Below are positions 1-8,236 of a DNA stretch of 35,858 nucleotides, in pieces. How positions within the stretch are numbered: position 1 is the stretch's first letter; each line of letters starts with the position of its first letter. The DNA is taken from contig CAISYZ010000227.1 of the NCBI GenBank assembly GCA_903889895.1, forward strand, positions 1-35,858. The letters are read 5' to 3'. The position numbers were made by a program, and so were the translations under genes. The notes beneath the pieces were generated by a model. That model did no database searches and was not told the DNA's origin. It saw nothing but the letters and a program-made list of their open reading frames with translations. This DNA is from an uncultured Verrucomicrobia subdivision 3 bacterium. Its GTDB lineage: Bacteria > Verrucomicrobiota > Verrucomicrobiia > Limisphaerales > UBA11358.

Positions 1-216
1 GTTGGTGCAGTTTGCCGGAGTGTAGGTGCCGTTCCAAATGGCCCAACCGGGCAATCCATTGTTCCAACTCGAGGTGAGGTTAAGGGCGTCGGCGTTATCG
101 AGCTTGACCGTGTTCGCCGCCTGGGCGGTTCCGGCGGACAACATGGCCATTGCCGTCACGAGCGACAAATACCGAATTGCTGAACGCAGTTGCATTATTA
201 TTTGTGACTTTTTCAT
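1..216 (-). CDS. PATR-type surface protein, N-terminal part only (cut by window edge)
   Basis: The 72 codons visible start at an ATG at 216 and stay open to the window edge. They encode a classic signal peptide (MKKSQIIMQLRS..., hydrophobic core, cleavage near SAGTAQA-A). The first mature residues include VKLDNADALNLTSSWN and WAIWNGTYTPANCTN. The same layout of signal peptide, ADN-like motif, SW, IWxGT and ANCTN opens the gene at 4183 and recurs inside it, so this is a tandem paralogue. The family is an exported surface protein with autotransporter-associated beta-strand repeats, but none of those repeats are in view. No Shine-Dalgarno precedes the start. The upstream DNA to about 300 resembles that of the 4183 gene, including the shared regulatory box. 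The function of the rest is unseen. Confidence 0.75.
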   Translation of the reverse strand, partial: MKKSQIIMQLRSAIRYLSLVTAMAMLSAGTAQAANTVKLDNADALNLTSSWNNGLPGWAIWNGTYTPANCTN

Positions 217-280
217 AATCGTTTTGGTTTGTTAGGAGGTGAATTCGTGACAAATCTAGCTCAAAGCCAACTTCTGGGCT

Positions 281-298
281 ATTCGGCAAACGCCTAAT
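281..298 (-). promoter_or_regulatory. Shared palindromic box, copy A
   Basis: On the minus strand this reads ATTAGGCGTTTGCCGAAT, 64 bases upstream of the ATG at 216. The palindrome extends outward with CTATT/AATAG arms (279-300). It is one of five near-identical boxes in the window. A conserved TGGCTTTGARCTAGATT block follows on the gene side, as in copy B, and TAGATT could be a -10 element. Binding by the neighbouring response regulator is inferred. Confidence 0.65.
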
Positions 299-390
299 AG
301 CTGCCCCCGATCGCCACCAGCGAGTTCGGGCCACATCTGCGTTGAATGATGGGCCATGCGCCCCACCTTGCCTGCCCGGTTTTAGATGAA

Positions 391-426
391 AGAAAAGGGG
401 CGGATGACATTGCTGCCATCCGCCCC
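391..426 (-). terminator. Rho-independent terminator of the frameshifted PATR gene
   Basis: A perfect 10-bp inverted repeat, GGGGCGGATG/CATCCGCCCC (397-406 and 417-426), encloses a 10-base loop. Read on the minus strand it is followed directly by TTTTCTTTC. It lies 65 bases past the stop codon at 492, as expected for a terminator of that gene. Confidence 0.85.
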
Positions 427-491
427 ATCAACCCAACCTGCATGAACCCCACATGCTTTTCCTGCCGTTCAACCGCAGGAAATTTGTCCGT

Positions 492-1139
492 TTACGGATA
501 CGTCAGGCGGTAGAACACCTCCGGGTTGGCGGGATTGATCGTGATGGGGTATGGCGGCGTGGCAGCAGTGACCGTGTGCCAGTCATTGGAACTGGCGAGA
601 CTCACCGAATTGGATTGCAGATTCCAGCCCTGTCCAGCCGGCCAGTTCAGCGTCAACGCGCTCCCGCTGACCGTGTAGGTGATGTTCGTCGGCGTGGGCG
701 TGGTCGAACCAAGCACCAGCAGGCTGCCCGTGCCGGCAAAGCCCGGTGTGCTGTTGACAGTGCCATAGACCCCGGCTGGCTGGGCAATGCCGTCCAGCAC
801 CAGGCTCGTAACGGTGTTCGTTACGGCAAAACCCAACTGCAACAGCGCTCCGGCAGCAACCTCGACCGTAATGGTTGAATTGGTGGCCAGAGTAGCCTGC
901 GAGATGTCCAAGGTTCCGGCATTGACCGTGGTGTTGCCCTTGTAGGTGTTGGCACCAGAGAGCGTGAGCGTGCCGGAACCGGCTTTGGTGAGCGAGTAGC
1001 CCGAGCCACCATCACCAATCACACCAGCCACCGTCAGTGTGCCGGCGTTGACCGTCACCTGCCGGTTGCCACCAGCGTCACCGGATTGTTGCCCAGGCTC
1101 AGGGGTTGCGTGCCACCAAACGCAAAATCCCCGTTCCAA
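492..1139 (-). pseudogene. C-terminal part of the PATR surface protein, out of frame after a 1-base shift
   Basis: This open frame holds the missing end of the gene that starts at 4183. Authentic sequence begins at about 1073 with GGNRQVTVNAGTLTVAGVIG; the codons before that (1074-1139) are out-of-frame shadow. It contains a complete PATR repeat (GTLTLSGANTYKGNTTVNAG) and a C-terminal module with LTLNWPAGQGWNLQ and PANPEVFYRLTYP. That module also ends the 1967-residue protein at 10348. The paralogues read VTLxGNR across the join, and restoring one G on the minus strand (CTGGTGGC to CTGGGTGGC, near 1072) would give one 1230-residue protein. It is either a recent inactivating mutation or a sequencing error in a G run. 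Confidence 0.75.
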
Positions 1140-4100
1140 TAGATATTCAAAGTGCCACTCCAGAGGGCGATCGCTCCGCCGGTGGTGTTGTCGAGAGTGC
1201 CGCCGTTGATGGTCAAAGTTGACCCACCATAACCATTCACGGCGAAGGCATGGTTAAGATTCAACGTGCCGCCGTTCAGCATCGTGAAGGGAACATAGTT
1301 CGGTGTGCTCAAAGTCACTGTGCCGGCACCGCTCTTGACCAAGACACCATGAGTGGCATCCTGGCCGTAAAGGGCCCCGGGCGACCCGAAGAAATAATAA
1401 TCGCCGGCTCCGCTCAAGGTCAAGGTCTGACGCCCAATAGTCAGGCCTGTGGGTGAGGTCAAACTGCGGCCGGATTGGGCGGTCCAAGTCTGGTTGGTAA
1501 CGATGGTGATGCCTGAGATGATGAGATCAACCGTCGCCGCCGACATATCAATGCCGATTCCGCCGCCCCCATTAGGAAGTCCACTAACAGACACAGAACC
1601 ATTTGTGATCGTGATAGGAACACCGCCGTTGGCGACGTTGGAGATGCAGATTCCACCCCAAGCGTTCCCGCTGCCCAAGGAACTGGTGCAGTTTGCCGGG
1701 GCATAGGTGCCGGTCCAAATGGCCCAGTGGGCACTGTCAGGGAAGCTGCCCGAAACCCAAGCGGCTCCCTGATTCAGCGTGTAACCGTTATCAGCCCGGA
1801 TTTGATCTCCCAGCGGCCCGGTAATGCTCGCGTAGGGCGTCGGCGCCGTCAGTGAATAATTGTTGGTGCTTGCGCCGGTCAGCGAAAGGCCGGTGACATT
1901 TACCGCGACACTCACGGCAATGTTGCTGCTGGCAAAGGTTCCAACCGGCGTGCCCGTCAGACTCACGGAATCGCCGGTGTAAGGTTTCCCGTCAATCGTG
2001 GTTCCCGCACCGGCCGCTTCGGTGGCCTGTAGCGCCGGCAAATTGGTCGTGAAACCCGCCGCAGTGGTTCCATCATAGACCTTGTTGGTGGCGGTCAGGC
2101 CGACCACCGTCAGCGCCTTGACCGTGACCGTCTGCACCAATCCCGTCTGTTGCAATACGGAGTAGTTGCCGACGTCGGCACCGGTCAGTGACATACCGGT
2201 GATGGTCACAGCTTGCAGGCCGACGTCCTTCGCGGCCAGCGTGCCGGTGGCGGTGCCGCTCAAGGAAACCGAGTCCACGGTGTAGGGAATGCCGTCCGCC
2301 GTCGAACCGGTGCCGGACGCTTCCGCCGCTGATAACGCCGGCGCGCCGCCCAGTTTCGCCGTGGTGGTGCCGTCATAAGCCGTGCTGCCCGCCGTGTTGC
2401 CGGAGACCATCAAGGCCTTCGCCGTGATGGTCTGCGCCACGGGGCTGCCGGAACTGTCGCTAAGATTATGCGTGCCGTCACCCTGATAGTAGGCGGCGAT
2501 GGAGTGCGGCGAGCCCGCCACTTTCAGGTCAGTATATTCCGTGTAAATGGCCGCCGAGGCAGGAGACGCTCCCGGAGTCAAGGCCACGGTGGCAAGGATG
2601 GTCGCGCCGTCTTTGAAAATAACATTTCCCGTGGGTGAGGTTGCCGTGCCGCTGACCGTGGCGGTGAAGTTGAGTTGACCACCGTAAATCTCCGGGTTGG
2701 TGCCCGTCGTGCGCGCCACGGAAGTCGTGGTGTTTTGGCCGACTGCGGGAATATTCGTGACGACGAGCACGAGGCTGCCTGGGCTGCCACTGATGGTGAT
2801 GACCGCCGCCCCGCAGGCATTGCTTAACGCCAGCCCGGTGAAGTTGGGAGCCGGGTTGGCGGAACCATTCAGCGTGCCGGCGACCGTCAGCAAGGTGTTT
2901 GTGCTCACCCCCAACGCGGCACCGGTCACGTTGACGGTGACGGTGTTGTTGTTCAAATACACATTCCCTGACGCGTCGGCCACGTTGACATTGCCCACCG
3001 TGTGGCTGCCGCCGCCGGCTGCCTGAAAGTAGAGCCCATCAGTTCCGGTCAGGGTGATGGTTTGCAACCCGGCATTGACAGTGCCGGTGCCCGAGGTGCC
3101 GGCGCCACCGAGCGACTGGGACCCGTTGCCGGTCCAACCGCTTGCGGATACATCAAAAGTCGCCCCATTCCCCACCAGGATTTTGGAACTGGAGAGCGAG
3201 CCGCCGTTGGTCAAAGCCAGCGTGCCGGCACTGATGGTGGTGTTGCCGGTGTAAGTGCTGGCCCCGTAGAGCGCAAGGGTGCCGGCTCCGGCCGTGGTAA
3301 GCGAACCCGTGCCGCCAATCACACCGCCCACCGAAAGAGTGTTGCCGTTGACCGTCAACGTCCGGTTGCCGCTCAAAGTCACCGCCCCGGTATTCAAGTC
3401 AAGGTTGGTCGTGCCACCGAACGCAAAGTCGCCATTCCAGTAATACAGCACACTGGTGTTGGCGAGGACAATGTTTTTTCCGGCGGTGTTGTCCAGCGTG
3501 CCGCCATTGTTCGTGAAATTTAAGCTGTTGCCAGCGGTGTTGAGCGCATTGACGTGATTGAGGTTCACCGTGCCGGCGTTGAGGGTGATGCTGGGCGCAG
3601 CGACCGTGTTGGTTAACGTCAACACGCTGGCGTTGTTCTTGGTCAGGATCGAACCGGTGCCACTCCCCTTGGCCAATCCGCCCTTGAGAACATAGTTGCC
3701 ACCACCGGCAAACGTCAGCGGAGTGGTTGTTTGCGGAAGCAGCGCTTTTACGAAGGTCAGAGTGCGACCGGCAGCGTTGGTGAAAATTATACCACTGCTT
3801 TTATTCGGCTGAACGTTCATTTCCAAGGTGAGGTCAACCGTGGCTTGCGACATGTCAATGGCCACGCCACTCACTCCGCCGAGATACCAGTATATGCTCG
3901 AACCTCCGAGATCAACGGGAGCGCTGGGATTTCTGATTGCGATTCCGTCAAAAAAGGCAGTGCTAGAAAAAGCATTGGTGCAATTGGCGGGCGTGGCCAC
4001 GGTGCTGTCCCAAATACCCCGCTCGCCTGCGCCGGGCGCGGTGCCTCCAACCCAACTGGTGCCGGATTTGAGGTCGTTGTTATTATCCGCTTTGATGCGG

Positions 4101-4183
4101 TCCACCGCCCGGGCGGTTCCGGCGGACAATATGGCCAGTCCGGCGAGGGCGGCTATGCACTGAATCAGGAGTTGTTTTTTCAT
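1055..4183 (-). CDS. Exported PATR/Ig/YDG-repeat surface protein (frameshifted near its end)
   Basis: The protein probably acts at the cell surface in adhesion or substrate capture; no catalytic motif is visible. I chose the ATG at 4183 because it gives a good signal peptide (MKKQLLIQCIAALAGLAILS...TARA). In order it shows: a first N-terminal module (about residues 30-270, with IWDS, PANCTN and IDMSQATVDL), a PATR repeat (about 280-325), an Ig-like domain (about 485-580, YGGQLNFTATVSG), two YDG domains (about 590-785, AYDGTTTAKL and VYDGTTAAGF), and a second copy of the N-terminal module (about 795-1030). The frame then ends at LVATGR-stop where paralogues continue. The remainder lies in another frame at 492-1073. 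It is transcribed divergently from the sensor kinase gene. Long G/T/S/N-rich beta structure suits a passenger or fibre. Domain family names are from recognition, not a search. Confidence 0.8.
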   Translation of the reverse strand: MKKQLLIQCIAALAGLAILSAGTARAVDRIKADNNNDLKSGTSWVGGTAPGAGERGIWDSTVATPANCTNAFSSTAFFDGIAIRNPSAPVDLGGSSIYWYLGGVSGVAIDMSQATVDLTLEMNVQPNKSSGIIFTNAAGRTLTFVKALLPQTTTPLTFAGGGNYVLKGGLAKGSGTGSILTKNNASVLTLTNTVAAPSITLNAGTVNLNHVNALNTAGNSLNFTNNGGTLDNTAGKNIVLANTSVLYYWNGDFAFGGTTNLDLNTGAVTLSGNRTLTVNGNTLSVGGVIGGTGSLTTAGAGTLALYGASTYTGNTTISAGTLALTNGGSLSSSKILVGNGATFDVSASGWTGNGSQSLGGAGTSGTGTVNAGLQTITLTGTDGLYFQAAGGGSHTVGNVNVADASGNVYLNNNTVTVNVTGAALGVSTNTLLTVAGTLNGSANPAPNFTGLALSNACGAAVITISGSPGSLVLVVTNIPAVGQNTTTSVARTTGTNPEIYGGQLNFTATVSGTATSPTGNVIFKDGATILATVALTPGASPASAAIYTEYTDLKVAGSPHSIAAYYQGDGTHNLSDSSGSPVAQTITAKALMVSGNTAGSTAYDGTTTAKLGGAPALSAAEASGTGSTADGIPYTVDSVSLSGTATGTLAAKDVGLQAVTITGMSLTGADVGNYSVLQQTGLVQTVTVKALTVVGLTATNKVYDGTTAAGFTTNLPALQATEAAGAGTTIDGKPYTGDSVSLTGTPVGTFASSNIAVSVAVNVTGLSLTGASTNNYSLTAPTPYASITGPLGDQIRADNGYTLNQGAAWVSGSFPDSAHWAIWTGTYAPANCTSSLGSGNAWGGICISNVANGGVPITITNGSVSVSGLPNGGGGIGIDMSAATVDLIISGITIVTNQTWTAQSGRSLTSPTGLTIGRQTLTLSGAGDYYFFGSPGALYGQDATHGVLVKSGAGTVTLSTPNYVPFTMLNGGTLNLNHAFAVNGYGGSTLTINGGTLDNTTGGAIALWSGTLNIYWNGDFAFGGTQPLSLGNNPVTLVATGR

Positions 4184-4248
4184 AATCAATTTTGAATTTT
4201 TTGGTGGTGACTTCGCGAATAATCTAGTTCAAAGCCAGCTTCCGGTCT

Positions 4249-4266
4249 ATTCGGCAAATGCCTAAT
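4249..4266 (-). promoter_or_regulatory. Shared palindromic box, copy B (divergent promoter)
   Basis: The minus strand reads ATTAGGCATTTGCCGAAT, 65 bases upstream of the ATG at 4183, with outer CTATT/AATAG arms (4247-4268). Its 3' flank matches that of copy A. It also lies 67 bases upstream of the divergent kinase start at 4334, so a regulator bound here could act on both transcripts. That double role is inferred. Confidence 0.65.
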
Positions 4267-4333
4267 AGCCGCCGTCCGTCGCCCGGTTCAAGCTGCGTCA
4301 TTGCCCACCGTAAAAAATCAAGCTATCATTGCC

Positions 4334-7300
4334 ATGATGTCCAGCATTGACGCGTTTTCCTCCCGGCCCCGACGCGTTCATTATGCCCTGATCCGGCTGG
4401 CTTGTGGCCTGCTTTTACTGGCCGCACCGGGGATTTCCACAATGCGGGCCGAGGAATTTCACGTGCAGAACTGGCGACGGGAAGATGGCCTGCCGGACGG
4501 ACAGATCACGGCCCTGGAACAAACGGCGGACGGCTACCTGTGGATCGGCACAGCCAAGGGACTGGCGCGGTTTGACGGCCTCCGATTCAAGGTATTCAAA
4601 GCGGGCGAAACGCCCGGCTTCACCGATTCGCGAATTTCCAGTTTGACCACGGATCATCAGGGCACGCTTTGGGTGGGGCTGCTCGATGGCAACATCGCCC
4701 GGCGCGGGGAGGACGGCTTTGCCGAAATGCAGCCGCCCGTGCCCTTGAAACTTCGCCCGAATCAGGATCACATTCCCGACACCTGGTTGTGGGATCGGCG
4801 CATGGCGATGATTGAAGAGGCTGAACATACCCCTCGCGGCAATGCTGAACACTTTGCGGATCGCTGGGCCCAACTGACCACGGATGGCGAAGGTTCGGTT
4901 TGGTGGCACGTTTCCGGTTTGAGCCTGATGCGATTCAAGGCCGGACAATGGAATGTGTTCACCGCCAGCAACGGCGTGCCGGAGGACACACTTCGCCAAG
5001 TGGCTTGCGACCATGAGGGACGCGTCTGGTTTGAATCCAATGGCAAACTGCAGCCGTATAATTCCGGCACGTCCAATTCGCCCGATGCGAGCGTGCCTTT
5101 GAGCGGACAGTGGGCGGTGTTGACCCCGGCCAGCCAGGGCGGGCTGTGGGCGGCCGAACCGCGCAGTTCGTGGTTGCAGCAGGGCGGGCGGGTGTTGCGG
5201 CTGGCGGAGGGCCGCTGGCACGATGAATTGTCATTGGACCCGCCGCTCCAGCGCCCGCCGAGCAGTGTGATCACCTGCCTGCTGGAAGACCACACCGGGC
5301 GGCTCTGGTGCGGAACCGCTTCGGGCGGCGTGTTTTTTTCCAACTCGCAAGGCCGTTGGCAACGGTTGCAATCCCAAAGCTCGTTTTCGCAAGGATACAT
5401 TTCCTGCCTGTTGGAAGACCGTCAGGGAAACATCTGGGTGGGCACCGTGGGCGATGGACTTTATCGCGTCAACCTGCAACCGGCTACGATGTTCAATTTG
5501 CCACCGCCCTTTGAACACGCGGAAATCAACACAACGTGCGTGACGCGGGACGGGGCCATTTGGATGGGCACCGGCGGCAGCGGCGCGATTCGGTTTGATG
5601 GCACGAATTTTTCCGTTTTCGGCGCGAAGGAGGGGTTGACCAATCTGCATATTTGCGCACTTTTTGAGGACTCGCGCACCAATCTCTGGGCAGGAACTTC
5701 CGGCGGCTTGTTTCGATTGACGGCGGGAAGATTTATGCGCGTGGAAGGACCGCCAGAAATGTCCATCTGGGTGAAAGCCCTGTTTGAAGATCGGGCCGGA
5801 CGACTCTGGATTGGCACGCTCGGCGGATTGATCTGTCATGAGCAGGGGAAGTTCACAGCATATCGCCTGCGACGAGACGGCAGCTATTGCGACATCCGTT
5901 GCATGGCCGAGGATGCTACGGGCAATCTTTGGGTGGGCACCATCGGCCAGGGCTTGTTCCGCCTTCCCGGTGGCCAAGCGGATAAGCTTGAGCGGATGGA
6001 AACATTCCCTCCCACGGATGTCCGCGCATTGTTTTGCAGTGCCGCCGGCTCGCTCTGGGTCGGCGGCTGGGGCAGAGGACTTTTTCGATTGGAAAACGGA
6101 CTTTTTTTCAACGTGACCACGGAAGACGGCCTGCCGAGTGACCGGATTCAATCCATCATGGCCGATGACACGGGCCGGCTGTGGTTGAGCACGGATAACG
6201 GCCTGATCGGCGTCACGCCGGCAGAAGTCCAAAACTACCGGCGTGGAATAAGTCCGCCGCTCCTGTGCCAGCATATCTCCCTGGCGGAAGGGTTGGCTAA
6301 CGGCGGCTGCTCCGGTTCCGGCCAGCCGGTTTCGGCCCACACGCCTGATGGCCGGCTTTGGTTTCCCAATTACGAAGGCGTTGCGGTGCTTGACCCGCGC
6401 AAGGTCGCCACCAAGCCATCCTCCATGAAAGTGATGGTGGAGGCCGTCGTTGCGGACGGCAAGGAACTGACTCCCGCAGCCACCGGCAAGTGGCAGGTTT
6501 CTTCCGGCGTGCGCCGGTTTGAATTTGATTACACCGCCCCGAACCTCGCGGCCCAACCCAATCTGCACTTCCGGCACAAGTTGGAGGGCATGGATCATGA
6601 TTGGGTGGATGCGGGTGATCGCCGGGTGGCCTATTACAGCCAGTTGCCGCCGGGGCAATACCAGTTTCACGTCATGGTCGGGGGCACTGACAATCAATGG
6701 CACTCTGCCGACCGGGTCATTCAACTTCACATCGTGCCGCGCTTCTGGGAACAACGCTGGCTCCAGGTGCTCGCCAGCGGCCTGCTCGTCGTCATCCTCG
6801 GCGGCGGTTTCGGCTGGAGTCAGCGGCGCAAATACAAGCTGCGCGTGGAACGATTGCAAATGCAGAACGCCATGGAAAATGAGCGCCGCCGCATCGCGCG
6901 GGATTTGCATGATGAATTCGGCTCCCGCCTGAGCGGGATTGCCCTGCAGGGCGAGGCCGCCACGCAAGCCGGCCAGATTTCGGCCACCGCCTATTCAGAA
7001 GTCGTAGCCATGACCCGCCGCGTTCGCCAGTTGATTGGCACGCTGGACGAGGTAGTTTGGGCAACCAATCCCGAAAATGATTCACTGGCAAATGTCGTCG
7101 CTTATTTGTGCGACTACACTGAGGATTTCCTGTCACTCACCGCCATCCATTACCGTTTGGAAGTTCCTCCACCTGCGGAGTTGCCCGCCATCACCTTGAC
7201 CGCCCAAACTCGACACAACCTGCTGCTGGCGACCAAGGAAGCGCTTAACAACAGCGTCCGCCATGCCCAGGCACGGACTATCTGGTTAAGAATCCGAATC

Positions 7301-7522
7301 GAAGCGGATTGGCTCGTCGTAGAGATTGTGGATGACGGAAAGGGATTTGATCCGGCGAATACGCGCACCAGAGGAAACGGCCTCTTAAATTTTCCACGTC
7401 GAATGGAACTAATCCACGGAAAGGCCGAGATTCAAAGTCAAACCAACCAGGGAACCACAATCAGGTTTAAGATTCCACTGGCCGACACCGCCAAATTACC
7501 AAATAAACTAACCACCCCATGA
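4334..7522 (+). CDS. Propeller-type sensor histidine kinase
   Basis: This is a membrane sensor kinase that likely detects a glycan fragment in the periplasm and phosphorylates the regulator encoded next. Starting at ATG 4334, it has an N-terminal signal/anchor (hydrophobic ALIRLACGLLLLAAPG). About a dozen two-component propeller blades follow (repeated LWIGT/LWVGT...GLFRL motifs, about residues 45-630). Next come a Y_Y_Y domain (about 730-795, FDYTAPNL and YYSQLPPGQYQFHV), one transmembrane segment (about 810-830), a HisKA_3 domain with phosphoacceptor His859 in RRRIARDLHDEFGSR, and an HATPase_c domain with N box NNSVRHA (about 972), DDGKGFD (about 1000) and GNGLLNFPRR. It lacks the receiver and AraC domains of Bacteroides hybrid systems, so it is the split form. 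Its last codons overlap the regulator start by ATGA. An in-frame TTG at 4301 is a less likely start. Confidence 0.9.
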   Translation: MMSSIDAFSSRPRRVHYALIRLACGLLLLAAPGISTMRAEEFHVQNWRREDGLPDGQITALEQTADGYLWIGTAKGLARFDGLRFKVFKAGETPGFTDSRISSLTTDHQGTLWVGLLDGNIARRGEDGFAEMQPPVPLKLRPNQDHIPDTWLWDRRMAMIEEAEHTPRGNAEHFADRWAQLTTDGEGSVWWHVSGLSLMRFKAGQWNVFTASNGVPEDTLRQVACDHEGRVWFESNGKLQPYNSGTSNSPDASVPLSGQWAVLTPASQGGLWAAEPRSSWLQQGGRVLRLAEGRWHDELSLDPPLQRPPSSVITCLLEDHTGRLWCGTASGGVFFSNSQGRWQRLQSQSSFSQGYISCLLEDRQGNIWVGTVGDGLYRVNLQPATMFNLPPPFEHAEINTTCVTRDGAIWMGTGGSGAIRFDGTNFSVFGAKEGLTNLHICALFEDSRTNLWAGTSGGLFRLTAGRFMRVEGPPEMSIWVKALFEDRAGRLWIGTLGGLICHEQGKFTAYRLRRDGSYCDIRCMAEDATGNLWVGTIGQGLFRLPGGQADKLERMETFPPTDVRALFCSAAGSLWVGGWGRGLFRLENGLFFNVTTEDGLPSDRIQSIMADDTGRLWLSTDNGLIGVTPAEVQNYRRGISPPLLCQHISLAEGLANGGCSGSGQPVSAHTPDGRLWFPNYEGVAVLDPRKVATKPSSMKVMVEAVVADGKELTPAATGKWQVSSGVRRFEFDYTAPNLAAQPNLHFRHKLEGMDHDWVDAGDRRVAYYSQLPPGQYQFHVMVGGTDNQWHSADRVIQLHIVPRFWEQRWLQVLASGLLVVILGGGFGWSQRRKYKLRVERLQMQNAMENERRRIARDLHDEFGSRLSGIALQGEAATQAGQISATAYSEVVAMTRRVRQLIGTLDEVVWATNPENDSLANVVAYLCDYTEDFLSLTAIHYRLEVPPPAELPAITLTAQTRHNLLLATKEALNNSVRHAQARTIWLRIRIEADWLVVEIVDDGKGFDPANTRTRGNGLLNFPRRMELIHGKAEIQSQTNQGTTIRFKIPLADTAKLPNKLTTP

Positions 7523-8166
7523 AAATCAAAGTTGGCATTGTTGAAGACGACCGCGCCGCGCGGGAGAACTGGGTCAAGATCTTGAATGCCCATCCCAAAC
7601 TGACCTGTGTGGCCGCCTGCGCCACCGGGAAAGAGGCGCTGAAGCTTTTGCCCGATTGCCGGCCGGACGTGGTTCTGATGGATATCAATCTGCCTGGCAT
7701 GGCGGGCATTCAATGCACCGCCCTGGTCAAGAAGGCACTGCCCAACACGTTGATCTTGATGGTGACCGCGTTTTCCAACAACGACTATATCTTCGAGGCG
7801 CTGCAGGCGGGAGCCAGCGGTTATCTGTTGAAAAGCAAATCCTCCGAGGAAGTCGTTCACTCCATCCTCGACGTGATGGAAGGCGGCGCGCCGATGACCG
7901 GGCAAATTGCCCGCCGGGTGATCGAGGTGTTTCGCAAACCAGCACCCAAGGGGCTGGCCGAGGCGGAACTTACCGCGCGGGAAAACGAGATTCTGCAATG
8001 GGTTGCCAAGGGACTGTCGAACAAAGAAATTGCCGCCAAGATAGACACCACGGTCTATACCGTCCGAAAACACGTCGAGCATATCTACGAAAAACTCCAC
8101 GTTCACTGCCGGACCGAGGCGGCCGCAAAATACTTGGGCGGCGCTGATAAGGCCGCCTCGCGATAA
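7519..8166 (+). CDS. NarL/FixJ-type response regulator
   Basis: This cytoplasmic DNA-binding regulator is the likely partner of the kinase upstream, whose stop it overlaps by ATGA. The 215-residue length is typical of the family. The receiver domain has the acidic pocket E9-D10-D11, phosphoacceptor Asp55 in VVLMDINLPGM, a Thr in LMVTAF near 84 and the conserved Lys in SGYLLKS near 105. The C-terminal LuxR-type helix-turn-helix spans about 150-205 (LTARENEILQWVAKGLSNKE, then TVRKHVEHIYEKL). Such regulators bind short dyads as dimers, which fits the 18-base palindrome found five times in this window. The link between the two is inferred. The gene ends 71 bases from the convergent sulfatase gene, with no strong terminator between them. 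Confidence 0.92.
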   Translation: MKIKVGIVEDDRAARENWVKILNAHPKLTCVAACATGKEALKLLPDCRPDVVLMDINLPGMAGIQCTALVKKALPNTLILMVTAFSNNDYIFEALQAGASGYLLKSKSSEEVVHSILDVMEGGAPMTGQIARRVIEVFRKPAPKGLAEAELTARENEILQWVAKGLSNKEIAAKIDTTVYTVRKHVEHIYEKLHVHCRTEAAAKYLGGADKAASR

Positions 8167-8236
8167 AGCAACCCACCCCTGACTCGTTAATCAATGTCCG
8201 AAATGGCTCATTCGAGCAAGCCAGGCGCATGCAAGG

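Noticed and set aside
234..239. AGGAGG resembling a Shine-Dalgarno sequence
   Set aside because: It is on the plus strand while the adjacent gene is on the minus strand, and no credible plus-strand gene follows.
1100..3700. Repeated short sequences that could suggest a CRISPR or tandem repeat array
   Set aside because: The repeats are imperfect, unevenly spaced and explained by coding of PATR, YDG and module repeats.
5231..6967. Long open frame of 578 codons opposite the kinase gene
   Set aside because: It is antisense to strong propeller, Y_Y_Y and HisKA_3 motifs, has no domain of its own, and is explained by GC-rich third positions of the real gene.
8167..8236. Terminator between the response regulator and the convergent sulfatase gene
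   Set aside because: Only a 4-bp stem (GCTC/GAGC) without a U tract is visible.
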